A stretch of DNA of 43,870 bases, from the NCBI GenBank assembly GCA_964653655.1, contig CAZZHG010000036.1, forward strand, positions 1 to 43,870, read 5' to 3'. Both the position numbers and the translations under genes were made by a program. The notes beneath the pieces were generated by a model that saw nothing but the letters and a program-made list of their open reading frames with translations, made no database searches and was not told where the DNA came from. Source of the stretch: CAZZHG01 sp964653655. Its GTDB lineage: Bacteria; Bdellovibrionota; FAC87; UBA2466. This document shows positions 16,911 through 25,079 of this stretch, in pieces (within the stretch, counting starts at the first letter, position 1; each line of letters starts with the position of its first letter).

Positions 16911-18112
16911 GTGAACTTGCTTCGATCGAGTCTTGTCTCGAGGATTTGCGCCAGGGGAAGATGATCATCCTGGTAGACGACGAGGATCGCGAGAACGAAG
17001 GCGATCTCGTTCTCGCCGCCGAAAAGGTCACGCCTGAAGCCATCAACTTCATGGCGGTCCACGGCCGCGGCCTCATCTGCCTCGCGATGCGCGGCAACGA
17101 TCTCGACCGGCTCAAGATTCCGATGATGGTGGAGACCAATGCCTCTCCCTTCAAGACCGCCTTCACCGTTTCTATCGAGGCTGCTTCCGGCGTCACCACC
17201 GGAATTTCCGCCGCCGACCGCGCCCACACCGTGAAGGTCGCGTGCGATCCCCTTAGTGGGCCGTCGGACATCGTCATGCCCGGCCACATTTTCCCGCTCC
17301 GCGCGAAAGAGGGTGGTGTTCTCGTGCGCGCCGGCCAGACCGAGGGCAGCGTGGATCTTGCGACTCTCGCCGGGCTTCGCCCGGCCGGGGTCATCTGCGA
17401 GATCATGAACGACAACGGAACCATGGCCCGCATGCCCGACCTCAAGGTGTTCGCCGCGCGCCACGGACTGAAGGTCGCGACCATCAAGGACCTCATCGCG
17501 TACCGTTTGCGCCATGAAACTCTGGTGAAGGAAGTGGCCTCCGCGCGGCTTCCCATCGAGCCTCACGGCGACTTCGAGCTGAAGGTATTCGAGGACACGG
17601 TTTCGGGCACCCAACACGTGGCCCTCGTCCGCGGCGAGGTCGATCCGGAGACGCCGGTGCTCGTGCGGGCCCATTCGGAGTGCCTAACGGGGGATATTTT
17701 TCAATCCGGCCGCTGCGATTGCGGTTGGCAGCTTCAAGCGTCGATTGCGGCCATCGCGAAAGACGGGGGCGTGATCCTCTACATGCGAAAGCACGAGGGC
17801 CGCGGCATCGGGTTGGCCAATAAGATTCGCGCCTACGCGCTACAGGACACGGGCCTGGACACCGTGGAAGCGAACCAAAAGCTCGGTTTCCAGGCGGATC
17901 ACCGGGATTACGGCATCGGCTCCCAGATCCTGCGCCAGCTCGGCGTGCGGCGCATGAAGCTCATGACGAACAACCCGAAAAAGATTTACGGCCTCGAAGG
18001 CTTCGGCCTTGAGCTCGTCGATAGAGTGCCCATCGAGATGACCCCGACGGACGCGAACATCGGATACCTGCGCACGAAGCGCGAAAAGCTGGGACACCTG
18101 CTTAGCCTCTGA
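16907..18112 (+). CDS. ribBA: Fused DHBP synthase and GTP cyclohydrolase II, RibBA
   Basis: The N-terminal domain (about 1-205) makes 3,4-dihydroxy-2-butanone 4-phosphate from ribulose 5-phosphate. It has DDEDRENEGDL near residue 25, HGRGLICLA, TTGISAADRA and the Gly-rich GHIFPLRAKEGGVL. The C-terminal domain (about 210-401) opens GTP. Its zinc ligands lie in HSECLTGD and SGRCDCGW, and the active-site stretch is HEGRGIGLANKIRAY. Both active sites look complete, so the two entry branches of riboflavin synthesis come from one protein. It overlaps ribE by four bases, and ribH follows after 12 bases. Confidence 0.96.
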   Translation: MSELASIESCLEDLRQGKMIILVDDEDRENEGDLVLAAEKVTPEAINFMAVHGRGLICLAMRGNDLDRLKIPMMVETNASPFKTAFTVSIEAASGVTTGISAADRAHTVKVACDPLSGPSDIVMPGHIFPLRAKEGGVLVRAGQTEGSVDLATLAGLRPAGVICEIMNDNGTMARMPDLKVFAARHGLKVATIKDLIAYRLRHETLVKEVASARLPIEPHGDFELKVFEDTVSGTQHVALVRGEVDPETPVLVRAHSECLTGDIFQSGRCDCGWQLQASIAAIAKDGGVILYMRKHEGRGIGLANKIRAYALQDTGLDTVEANQKLGFQADHRDYGIGSQILRQLGVRRMKLMTNNPKKIYGLEGFGLELVDRVPIEMTPTDANIGYLRTKREKLGHLLSL

Positions 18113-18124
18113 GAGAGAGAGACC

Positions 18125-18589
18125 ATGAAGATCGTCGACGAAAAAAATACTTCCCTTCAGTTTCCCATCGCGGTGATCGTGAGCCGCTTCAACGAGGAGA
18201 TTACGCTTCCGCTGCTGGAAGGCGCGCTGGCCCGTTTGAAAGAACGCCGGTTCACCGACGAGCAGATTTCCGTCGTGTGGGTGCCCGGAGCGGTGGAGAT
18301 TCCCATCGTCGCCCAGAAGCTGGCTCAGTTCGGCAAGTATGAGGCGATCGTGGCCCTCGGCTGCGTCATCCGCGGCGATACGGACCACTACGATTACGTC
18401 TGCACTCAAGTCAGCCAGGGTTGCCAGCACGTCGCGCTTCAAAACGACGTTCCGGTTCTCTTCGGAGTTCTGACGACGGAAAACGAAGCCCAGGCGCGCG
18501 AGCGCGCGGGTGGGGCCCACGGCAACAAAGGCTGGGATGCCGTCGATGCGGCCATCGAAACGGTCGCCGTCCTTCGCCGCTTCCGCTGA
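18125..18589 (+). CDS. ribH: 6,7-dimethyl-8-ribityllumazine synthase RibH
   Basis: This lumazine synthase condenses the RibD product line with the DHBP made by RibBA and feeds RibE. The 154-residue sequence shows the fold markers in order: VIVSRFNEEIT near residue 20, VPGAVEIP near 57, the phosphate-binding segment GCVIRGDTDHYDYV near 80, and FGVLTTENEAQA near 115. A purine run GAGAGAGAGA before the ATG serves as ribosome site. It closes the operon, since a 26-bp inverted repeat begins seven bases after its stop. No nusB follows, unlike in many Proteobacteria. Confidence 0.96.
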   Translation: MKIVDEKNTSLQFPIAVIVSRFNEEITLPLLEGALARLKERRFTDEQISVVWVPGAVEIPIVAQKLAQFGKYEAIVALGCVIRGDTDHYDYVCTQVSQGCQHVALQNDVPVLFGVLTTENEAQARERAGGAHGNKGWDAVDAAIETVAVLRRFR

Positions 18590-18595
18590 AATCCG

Positions 18596-18648
18596 CCAAA
18601 AGGTGCGGCCTCACTTTTGGCTGCCAAAAGTGAGGCCGCACCTTTTGG
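18596..18648. terminator. Perfect 26-bp inverted repeat, bidirectional terminator
   Basis: The arm 18596-18621 is exactly complementary to 18623-18648, with one central base between them. It fills the space between the convergent stops of ribH (18589) and the exported 1043-residue protein (18650). Short A/T runs at the arm ends (CCAAAAGG and CCTTTTGG) give a small T tract in either direction. At 26 perfect pairs it is longer than a usual terminator. Confidence 0.85.
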
Positions 18649-18649
18649 T

Positions 18650-21600
18650 TTAATGGGCTTTCACTTCAACGTACTTGTAATAGCCGGACCGCCAGTGCGG
18701 ACCCTCGAGATTCACGCCGTACTTCCACCACACCGGAGGCGTGTCCGTGTAGAGGGTGAAGAGGCGGTTGAACATCGATTTACCCACTTCGAGCACGCCG
18801 GGCACTTCCGACGCGGGCAGCGCGTCCGCTTTCGGTTGGTCTCCGTTGGCTAGAAGATTTATGGAGAGCGGCGACGAGTCGTCGCCCCGGTCTTCCAATT
18901 TCGCGACCGGAAAACCGGCGGCGTCCCGGGGAACTTCGGGACCGGGCTCCTCGACGAGAGGCTTCAGGGGAAGGACGAGGCGGGGTTTTCCGTCGGCCGT
19001 CAGGGTGCGGAAGCCTTCCGTGTGCAGGTAATTTCCGAGCACGCCGGCGGTGGCATCCCAGCCCAGCAGCACGCGGGTCGAGGCGTCGATCGCGCCTCCG
19101 TTCACGAGCATCACGTCGCCGAGCTTGGCGAGAAACAAGTCTCCGGTGTTCTTCGGGCCGTCCTCGCTCTCTTGGTCCTGATTCGTTCCCACGAGGCACG
19201 CCCAAAGCAGCATGCGTGAGTCGGGAGCGAAGATCTCTCTCGACGACGCCTGCAGACGCTCTTGATTCGCTTCCAGGTAGTCGTAGTTGATCCAGCCGTC
19301 GCCGGCCTTTCCTTCGGGGCTTCCCCATACTTCGCGCGTGTAGAGCTTGCCGGGCCGGCCGTGGGTCGCGATCTTAAGAAACCGCACGGGCCCGTGTTCC
19401 TTACGGTGCTTCTCCAGTACGGTGAAGAGATCGTCGGGGTTCGTGTAGGTATAGAGGTACAGATTCGAGCCGTACTTGGCCGATTCCCGGTGGTGGCTGT
19501 ACATGGCCTTCGCCCCCGCCCACAGAAAATAGTCGGAGGGATCGAAGCCGACGAGCACGACGGCGGTCTCGCCCTCGCGCAGGTCCGGAAGCTCGTGCTG
19601 CGAGTAAGCGTGGTTGAGGTAGAAGCTGTCGACGTTCGTGTAGCTGAGCAGCATCGCCTCGGTGAAGAGCAGGTAGTCCATGAGGGCGTAGCCGGCGACT
19701 TTGCCCGCGGTCATGACCGCTCCGACGGCTCCCGGATGGTCGGCGCGGTATTTCAAAAGAGTGCCGGGCTGGTTGATCGATTTGCCCCACTGCTTGAGCG
19801 TTCCGCCGACGAAGGTTCCGGGCTCGATGGCCTTTTCGAAATCCTTGCCGTTCTTCGCGACTCCGTCGCGGTAGTACGCGCGGTTCACGCCGTAGGAAAT
19901 CATGCCGAGCGCCACGCTGACGAGGCCACGGCGGCGGACTTCGTCGGCGGTCACGACGACGCCTTCCTTCTGGAGATTTTTCGCGATCGTTTCGGCGTCA
20001 AAGACGAGGTAGGCACCGTAAGCCGGCCCCGCGACGCCGAGGAAAGCCGCCGACGAGTATTGAAATTGGGCGAGCTTCGCGGCTCCGTACTGGGTGATTT
20101 TTCCGACGGTGGTCGTGGCCGGGGCGTTGCCGATCATCGGCCGCGGCGAAAGCGAAAGAATGACGAGGGCGTCGAAGGCCGTGTCGAGGTTGGCCAGGCC
20201 CTTCAATCCGCCGATTTTCCCGCGGTCGGCGATGTTCAGCGCCGAGTTCGTAATCAATACGGTCTTCGCTCCCACCACCGACATCGTGGTGATGGCCGAG
20301 AGGGTCGCCGGCATCGCGGCGGCGCTGCCGCCGCCGGTGAACGGAATGCTGATCGCTTCCACGGCGAGCAGCACGCTCATCGCGGCAACCGAAGCGTTCT
20401 TGCGGTTCACCCAGGCCCGGTAAACGCCTTCACGGCACTCGAGGTCGAGGGCTTTGCGAACCTTGCGGTAGTCGGAGGCGGTCATGAAGGACTCGCCCTT
20501 TTCTGTCATCCGGGTGAGGCCGCGTTCCCAGACCCCCATGTAGATATCGGCCGCGTTCGAGCGCTCGAGGATGGACTCCATGAGGCTCGAAGTGATGGCC
20601 TGGAAGTACGCAATCGAGTGGTGAGTCGCGCGGATGGTCCGGAAGTCGTTGGCGCGGGCGAGGGCGAGCTTCGCGGAATAGAGTTTCGCCTGGATGTTTC
20701 CGAGGTGCATGAGCAGGCGGGCTCTCTTTTCGTACCGGAGCCACTGGGTGACGGTTTCTTTGTCCGTGAAGAACGTTTGGGCTTCGCTGGCCCATTCTTC
20801 CATGGCGCCGAGCCGCGCGGAAAGACTGGCGCGGACGGCTTCCGGAGAAAGGGCGAGGGCGACGTCCGGTTCGATGACGGCGAGTTTGTTCTTTTCGACG
20901 ACGGTTTGCAGGGACGCCTGCAGAGTGGCGGAGGCCTTGTCGTAGGCGTCGGTATCGTTCACCTCACTGAGGGACCCCAGCGCCGTGAGCACGGCTTTCT
21001 GGTCCGCTTCGGCGACCTGTTGGGAACGCGCGACGTTGAGAGCGACGACTCTCAAGGAAAGATAGTGGTAAAGGTGACGTCCGTCCCAGCGCTCGGCTTT
21101 GTTTCCGAACGCGGCCGCGAATCCTCGCTTCAGATCCGCTTCGGCGGCGTCGCTCTTTTTCTGGCGAATGTTTTCCATGCCCGCGCGCAGATCCGAGACG
21201 GCGCCGTTCAGACGCGAGGCCTCGGAGGGCTCGGCTTCGGCGAGCGCCTGCAGGCGCAGCAGGATCGGAGCGAGGGCCTCGATCTGTTTCGTGCGCAGAA
21301 TCTCCTGTTGCGCTTCTTCGGCGAGCCGCTCGACTCCCTTCAGCGTTTCGAGGTGCGCGGCGACGCTGCTCTCTTGCACGTCGCCGGTGAGGAGCGCGAC
21401 GAGATCGATATTTTTCTGAATAGCGTCCTTCAGCTGATTGGGGCAGCCCGAGGCGGAGCAAAGGCCCTGCATCTGGGAGAGGGCCATCAAATCGGTGAGG
21501 GCGACGTAGCGAAGGCTCTGCACCCGCAGCTCGCCTTCGTCGGGATTGCCGGCGAGCGAGCCGGAAATTTTCTCCGCGAGGGTCTGGGCGGCGACACCCG

Positions 21601-21781
21601 TTTCGGCGGGAATCTGATTGAGAGAGAGGGATTTGTTGAAATAGGCCTTCAGCGCGGGCAGCTCGCTGCTCGAAACGAGCCGGGCCCATTCCTTGGGCGC
21701 GAGATTTTCTTCGGCCCCCGCGGAAAAACTCACCACGAGGCACAACGCGATCAGCGGCGCCGACCAAAAAGAACGCTTCAT
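18650..21781 (-). CDS. Large exported protein with candidate C-terminal caspase-fold (clan CD-like) domain
   Basis: ATG 21781 is chosen because GGAGGG lies nine bases upstream and a signal peptide follows (MKRSFWSAPLIALCLVVSF, cleavage after SAGA). The first 430 residues are mostly helical and charged. Hydrophobic stretches near 475-530 and 590-610 could enter or sit on a membrane. The C-terminal third holds FLKIATHGRPG, with His807, and SRMLLWACLVG, with Cys862, each at the end of a predicted hydrophobic strand. A His-Gly then Ala-Cys pair about 55 residues apart is the catalytic layout of caspase-like folds (CHAT, C80, DUF4347). I infer a cysteine peptidase-like domain; homology is unproven. 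It forms a single-gene unit facing the rib operon. Confidence 0.82.
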   Translation of the reverse strand: MKRSFWSAPLIALCLVVSFSAGAEENLAPKEWARLVSSSELPALKAYFNKSLSLNQIPAETGVAAQTLAEKISGSLAGNPDEGELRVQSLRYVALTDLMALSQMQGLCSASGCPNQLKDAIQKNIDLVALLTGDVQESSVAAHLETLKGVERLAEEAQQEILRTKQIEALAPILLRLQALAEAEPSEASRLNGAVSDLRAGMENIRQKKSDAAEADLKRGFAAAFGNKAERWDGRHLYHYLSLRVVALNVARSQQVAEADQKAVLTALGSLSEVNDTDAYDKASATLQASLQTVVEKNKLAVIEPDVALALSPEAVRASLSARLGAMEEWASEAQTFFTDKETVTQWLRYEKRARLLMHLGNIQAKLYSAKLALARANDFRTIRATHHSIAYFQAITSSLMESILERSNAADIYMGVWERGLTRMTEKGESFMTASDYRKVRKALDLECREGVYRAWVNRKNASVAAMSVLLAVEAISIPFTGGGSAAAMPATLSAITTMSVVGAKTVLITNSALNIADRGKIGGLKGLANLDTAFDALVILSLSPRPMIGNAPATTTVGKITQYGAAKLAQFQYSSAAFLGVAGPAYGAYLVFDAETIAKNLQKEGVVVTADEVRRRGLVSVALGMISYGVNRAYYRDGVAKNGKDFEKAIEPGTFVGGTLKQWGKSINQPGTLLKYRADHPGAVGAVMTAGKVAGYALMDYLLFTEAMLLSYTNVDSFYLNHAYSQHELPDLREGETAVVLVGFDPSDYFLWAGAKAMYSHHRESAKYGSNLYLYTYTNPDDLFTVLEKHRKEHGPVRFLKIATHGRPGKLYTREVWGSPEGKAGDGWINYDYLEANQERLQASSREIFAPDSRMLLWACLVGTNQDQESEDGPKNTGDLFLAKLGDVMLVNGGAIDASTRVLLGWDATAGVLGNYLHTEGFRTLTADGKPRLVLPLKPLVEEPGPEVPRDAAGFPVAKLEDRGDDSSPLSINLLANGDQPKADALPASEVPGVLEVGKSMFNRLFTLYTDTPPVWWKYGVNLEGPHWRSGYYKYVEVKAH

Positions 21782-22064
21782 TTCCAGACCCTCCAGGAGA
21801 AGGGACTTATACCGCATTGTGACGCGATGAGTTAAATGAAAAGGACTTCCCGGCCCGAGATAGTTCCCCCACAGAGGACTCCTCGGATTTCAGTGGTTTA
21901 AGTCCATTCAGTCCATCATTTCTTGGGCGGTTTCCCCTCGGTGTTTCCGGCCCGGCCCCGACCGCTTCCCCGGCATTTCCGCCCCCTTGGCTATTGGACC
22001 GGCGGTATACGCCGGCCCGGCATCCGCGTTGCACCTATAAGGTGGCGCAAAGACAGCGAGGGAT
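21782..22064. other. Divergent intergenic region with hairpin
   Basis: This 283-base gap separates two divergent genes for exported proteins and must hold both promoters. A hairpin with CCGGCG/CGCCGG arms around GTATA lies at 21999-22015. A TATAAG at about 22036 could be a -10 box for the gene at 22065. I found no open reading frame that looks like a gene. Confidence 0.4.
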
Positions 22065-22880
22065 ATGTCCGATTTCCTGAAATCAGGCCTTCTGGGCCTG
22101 GTCTGCCTGCTTTTTTTGGCCGCCACGGCCAAAGGGGCCGAGGTGCGCGAGGAGGAGATCGACGGGCCCGGCGACGCTTTCTTGCAGCTCCAGCAAATCC
22201 AGGCAGTCGTGTCAGAGGTGGGCAAAAGGATTCTGCCGAAACGCAAATCCAAGTCCGAGCCCGCGCGCGAGCCCTCGATCTTCGCGGACGGCGAAACGCC
22301 CGCCTTGGATCCGAAGCCGCTCGTGCCGGGCAACCGATTCAATCCCAGGGTTTTTGGAGCGGCCGCCAAACCTCCGGTCGAGTCGCCCTGGGTGAAGCCC
22401 GATCCCAAACGGGACGGAGTCGTGGGCGACGCGAAAGTGAAATTCGGAGAGCGAAAGGACATCTCGCTTGCCACCATCGCGCAAAACAACGCCGCCGCGG
22501 TCGACGCGATTTCGAAAGCGGCCTCCGCCGAGCCCGATTTCGTGAACCCGTCTCTCGAGGAGAGAGAGGATTTACCCCTGGACAAAACTTTCGAGGAAAA
22601 GCTCGAGGAGTTGTCCGAGCGCGAGGCCCCGTTCAGCCTTCAGGACTACGTGGAGTTTCGGGATTTCGTCTCGGAGAACGAGGAGGCGATCTGGCAACTG
22701 CCCAATCAAGACAGCCGCTTTCACGAGAACCTGAAGTCGCTCTACAAACAGTACGCGGGTAAGGACGCCAATCCCAAAGCGGGCGAGCCGCTACGCCGCG
22801 TGCTCGGCGTGGACCCGGCCGACGCCGTCAAAAACGGAGCGTCCAAAAAGCGGTCGCGGCCGGCAAGTCGAACTCACTGA
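22065..22880 (+). CDS. Exported protein of unknown function, Pro/charge-rich
   Basis: I do not recognise this 271-residue product. It begins with a signal peptide (MSDFLKSGLLGLVCLLFLAA, cleavage near AKGA) after GCGAGGG. Residues 50-130 are rich in Lys, Pro and Asp and look disordered. Helical stretches follow at about 145-165 (ATIAQNNAAAVDAISKAA) and 175-240, with many Glu residues and no Cys. The basic tail (KKRSRPASRTH) is notable. The last 53 bases overlap the 3' end of the convergent barrel gene, so no terminator separates them. Its location is probably the periplasm; no partner can be named from context. Confidence 0.7.
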   Translation: MSDFLKSGLLGLVCLLFLAATAKGAEVREEEIDGPGDAFLQLQQIQAVVSEVGKRILPKRKSKSEPAREPSIFADGETPALDPKPLVPGNRFNPRVFGAAAKPPVESPWVKPDPKRDGVVGDAKVKFGERKDISLATIAQNNAAAVDAISKAASAEPDFVNPSLEEREDLPLDKTFEEKLEELSEREAPFSLQDYVEFRDFVSENEEAIWQLPNQDSRFHENLKSLYKQYAGKDANPKAGEPLRRVLGVDPADAVKNGASKKRSRPASRTH

Positions 22881-23727
22881 GATACGACGTGACGTTAGGC
22901 GCCGGATCCCGGTCGAGCCACAGTCGAAACGAAAGCCGAACCTTCCATTCGCCCAAAGCATTGTTCCAAGTTGCCTGCGGACCGAGAGTCAGCACCGCGT
23001 GCTCGGTCGCCGACGGTCCGGGCCCGTCCTTCAAGCGCTGAGCCCAGCCGATTCCCGCCCCGAGCCGGAGCCAGTTCGAGCCGGAAGTCCAAAGCACTTT
23101 TTCCGTCGAGCCGTCGAGAATCAGATTCGACTCGTTGCCGGTGAGACGGAATCGGAGCTGAAGGGTGAAGTTCACCGTCCACGGCAAGTCCGCCGACTCG
23201 TAGGTGCCGGTGTGGATAAGAAGGCCGATGAAGTTGTCGCCCACCGGAAGGAGCTGGCTGAACTCGATGCCGAGGCTTCCGTAATGACGCCGGTTCGAAA
23301 GAAACGCGCGGCCGATCTCGGCGGCCACCAGAGACGCGGCGCCGGTCATCTGAGCGTGGCGGGCGCGGCCGGCGTCGGTGATGTCCAGAAAGACCCGCTG
23401 GGAACCCTTGGCTTTCAGTTGAATGGGACCGAGGGGAAGGGTGGCCCTTCCGGCGACGCGCAAGGTATCTCCCAACTGATCGAAGTCCGCTTCGAGGGAC
23501 AGGCGGGGGTCGGCCTGGGTGGGTTGAGCGAGCCGTCCCATCTGCTGATATAGCCACAACGTTCTCGGGGCGGCGGCGAAGGCCTCAGTGGCTGTAAGCA
23601 GAGTCCATAGCGCCAAGAGCCACGGGCCACGGCGCGCCGGTGTCTTCGAGCTGCCAGCGGCGCAGCTTTTCGTGGAGCGTGGATTTCGCAATGCCCAGAT
23701 CCCGGGCTGTCCTCTTTCGATTGCCAT
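22828..23727 (-). CDS. Putative outer-membrane beta-barrel protein
   Basis: The C-terminal part alternates polar and hydrophobic residues over many short strands (FTLQLRFRLTG, WKVRLSFRLWLD) and ends in WTLRF, with the terminal Phe typical of outer-membrane barrels. A hydrophobic signal (PWLLALWTLLTATEAFA) lies 35-50 residues into the frame from ATG 23727, a long and basic lead. Later TTG codons, near 23691 and 23616, could be the true start. AGGCGA precedes 23727, which lies inside the end of the sigma-54 activator gene, so the two genes overlap by about 140 bases in different frames. The 3' end overlaps the gene at 22065. The strand count cannot be fixed by eye. Co-transcription with the activator is likely. 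Confidence 0.65.
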   Translation of the reverse strand: MAIERGQPGIWALRNPRSTKSCAAGSSKTPARRGPWLLALWTLLTATEAFAAAPRTLWLYQQMGRLAQPTQADPRLSLEADFDQLGDTLRVAGRATLPLGPIQLKAKGSQRVFLDITDAGRARHAQMTGAASLVAAEIGRAFLSNRRHYGSLGIEFSQLLPVGDNFIGLLIHTGTYESADLPWTVNFTLQLRFRLTGNESNLILDGSTEKVLWTSGSNWLRLGAGIGWAQRLKDGPGPSATEHAVLTLGPQATWNNALGEWKVRLSFRLWLDRDPAPNVTSYLSEFDLPAATAFWTLRF

Positions 23728-24556
23728 GGTTTCGCCTGAGGCGTTCGACAATAACCTGCTTTTCGATTTCCGCCAAAGTTCCCCCGGGGGCGAGGTTTTC
23801 CGGCTCCACGGCGGCGCGCGCCCGCTCGGCGAGCAGAACCGCGCCGAGCGAGCGCTCGGTCACTTTGCCTTCGCCGAGAATGCCCGCCCGAATGAGAACG
23901 TTTCTGAGTTGCCGGACGTTGCCCGGCCAGTCGAACTCGGCGAGCGCGGCGGCAAGAGTCTCGTTCCAACCCACTCCGGCCCCTTCACAGAGTGCGTGCG
24001 CAAGAAGCGCAAGGTCCTCCTTTCGTTCTCTTAAAGGTGGAACTCTGAGCGTGAGCACGGATAACCGTTCCAAAAGATCCGCCCGGAACCGGCGCTCGGC
24101 GACGGCCACGTCGAGATCGACGTTCGTCGCCGCGACGATTCGCACGCCCACACGCTCTATTTGCGACGATCCCACGGAGCGGACCTCGCCGCTGTCGAGC
24201 AGCCGAAGCAGTTTCACTTGAAGGTTGAGATCCATCTCGCCGACTTCATCGAGAAAGAGAGTGCCGCCCTGGGCCTGGCGGACGAGTCCGCGCGAGCTTT
24301 GCACGGCGCCGGAGAACGCGCCCCGCTCGTATCCGAAGAGCTCGCTTTCCACGAGGGCCGGGGGAAGGGCGCCGCAGTTGAGCGGGACGAAACGGCCGCC
24401 GCTTCCTTTCTTGTGAAGCCGTTGGGCGATGAGCTCTTTGCCGACTCCCGTTTCTCCGAGAATCAGCACGGGCCAGGGATGGCCGCTGAACCGGTCCGCG
24501 GTTTCCAAAAGGGAAAGAAAATTACGGGCTCGCCCGTGAACTAGCGTGGAACTCAT
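23585..24556 (-). CDS. Sigma-54-dependent transcriptional activator without receiver domain
   Basis: ATG 24556 follows AAAGGAGG at ideal spacing, giving 323 residues. The AAA+ domain starts almost at once: Walker A GETGVGKE at 34-41, sigma-54 contact loop GAFSGA at 79-84, Walker B GGTLFLDEVGEM with D103-E104, then the arginine-finger region ERRFRADLLERLSV. The C-terminus is a Fis-type helix-turn-helix (RNHGNRKRTARDLGIAKSTL, about 280-300). There is no N-terminal sensory or receiver domain, as in PspF, so activity is probably set by a partner protein or by its amount. The contact loop has Ser where most members have Thr (GAFTGA). The barrel gene overlaps its 3' end and is a natural target or co-transcribed partner. 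Confidence 0.93.
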   Translation of the reverse strand: MSSTLVHGRARNFLSLLETADRFSGHPWPVLILGETGVGKELIAQRLHKKGSGGRFVPLNCGALPPALVESELFGYERGAFSGAVQSSRGLVRQAQGGTLFLDEVGEMDLNLQVKLLRLLDSGEVRSVGSSQIERVGVRIVAATNVDLDVAVAERRFRADLLERLSVLTLRVPPLRERKEDLALLAHALCEGAGVGWNETLAAALAEFDWPGNVRQLRNVLIRAGILGEGKVTERSLGAVLLAERARAAVEPENLAPGGTLAEIEKQVIVERLRRNHGNRKRTARDLGIAKSTLHEKLRRWQLEDTGAPWPVALGAMDSAYSH

Positions 24557-24606
24557 GGAACCTCCTTTGGCAGGAAGCAGAATGCTCCACGCCCGGGAGG
24601 CTCCTA

Positions 24607-24622
24607 TTGCAAGGGTGTGCCA
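24607..24622 (-). promoter_or_regulatory. Imperfect sigma-54 promoter-like site upstream of the activator gene
   Basis: On the minus strand TGGCAC, four bases, then TTGCA reads toward the activator gene, whose start is about 50 bases downstream. Known -24/-12 promoters have five bases between these blocks, and spacing is strict. The site is therefore one base short and may be inactive or fortuitous. Confidence 0.3.
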
Positions 24623-24690
24623 GCGGCGCGCGCGCACGAGGGCGCGGCCCTTAAGGCTCGTCCGTGAGAATTTGGTCTCAGACGTGGGAT

Positions 24691-24933
24691 TTAGGCGGTC
24701 GCCGGGGCTTCGGCCGGCGCGGTGGCCGCCGGGACGGTCCGCATGGGCGGCTTCGTCAGTAGGCCCGAACGAAGGCACCGGGTGCAGACGTAAACGCGGC
24801 GGCTGATGCCGTTCACGAAGGCGCGAACCCGCTGCAAGTTAGGGAAATACCGGGTCTTTGTCTTGATGTTCGAGTGGGAAATTTTGTTGCCCGTAACCGG
24901 GACTTTTTCACAATAATGGCAGCGATACGACAC
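24691..24933 (-). CDS. rpmB: 50S ribosomal protein L28
   Basis: This large-subunit ribosomal protein is recognised from VTGNKISHSNIKTKTRYFPN near residues 13-32 and the following RVRAF/RRVYVCTRCLRSG pattern. It has CxxC pairs (CHYC near 5 and CTRC near 51), the zinc-binding form of L28, and an Ala/Pro-rich tail of about 18 residues beyond the usual end. The start is GTG at 24933 with AGAGGA upstream, and a good promoter lies further upstream. It is transcribed on its own; rpmG, the common partner, is not adjacent in this window. Confidence 0.95.
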   Translation of the reverse strand: MSYRCHYCEKVPVTGNKISHSNIKTKTRYFPNLQRVRAFVNGISRRVYVCTRCLRSGLLTKPPMRTVPAATAPAEAPATA

Positions 24934-24968
24934 GGGTATTTCCTCTTTCGATTTGAAAAACTTCCCCG

Positions 24969-24997
24969 GTTTTAGTGAAAAAGGTGGTTGATTTCAA
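24969..24997 (-). promoter_or_regulatory. Sigma-70 type promoter of rpmB
   Basis: Reading the minus strand, TTGAAA (24992-24997), a 17-base spacer and TAAAAC (24969-24974) make a near-consensus promoter. The start codon lies about 35 bases after the -10 box, and the region is AT-rich against a GC-rich background. Confidence 0.65.
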
Positions 24998-25079
24998 GGG
25001 CTTTATTTTTCGCCCCTTTGTGCGACCCAACCCGGCACTCTCCTCGCCTGACTCCGCCTTTTTTGTTACGCTCGAAGGC

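Noticed and set aside
19262..21835. 857-codon plus-strand open frame opposite the caspase-fold candidate gene
   Set aside because: Antisense shadow. The minus-strand frame has a ribosome site and signal peptide, and this one shows no recognisable motif.
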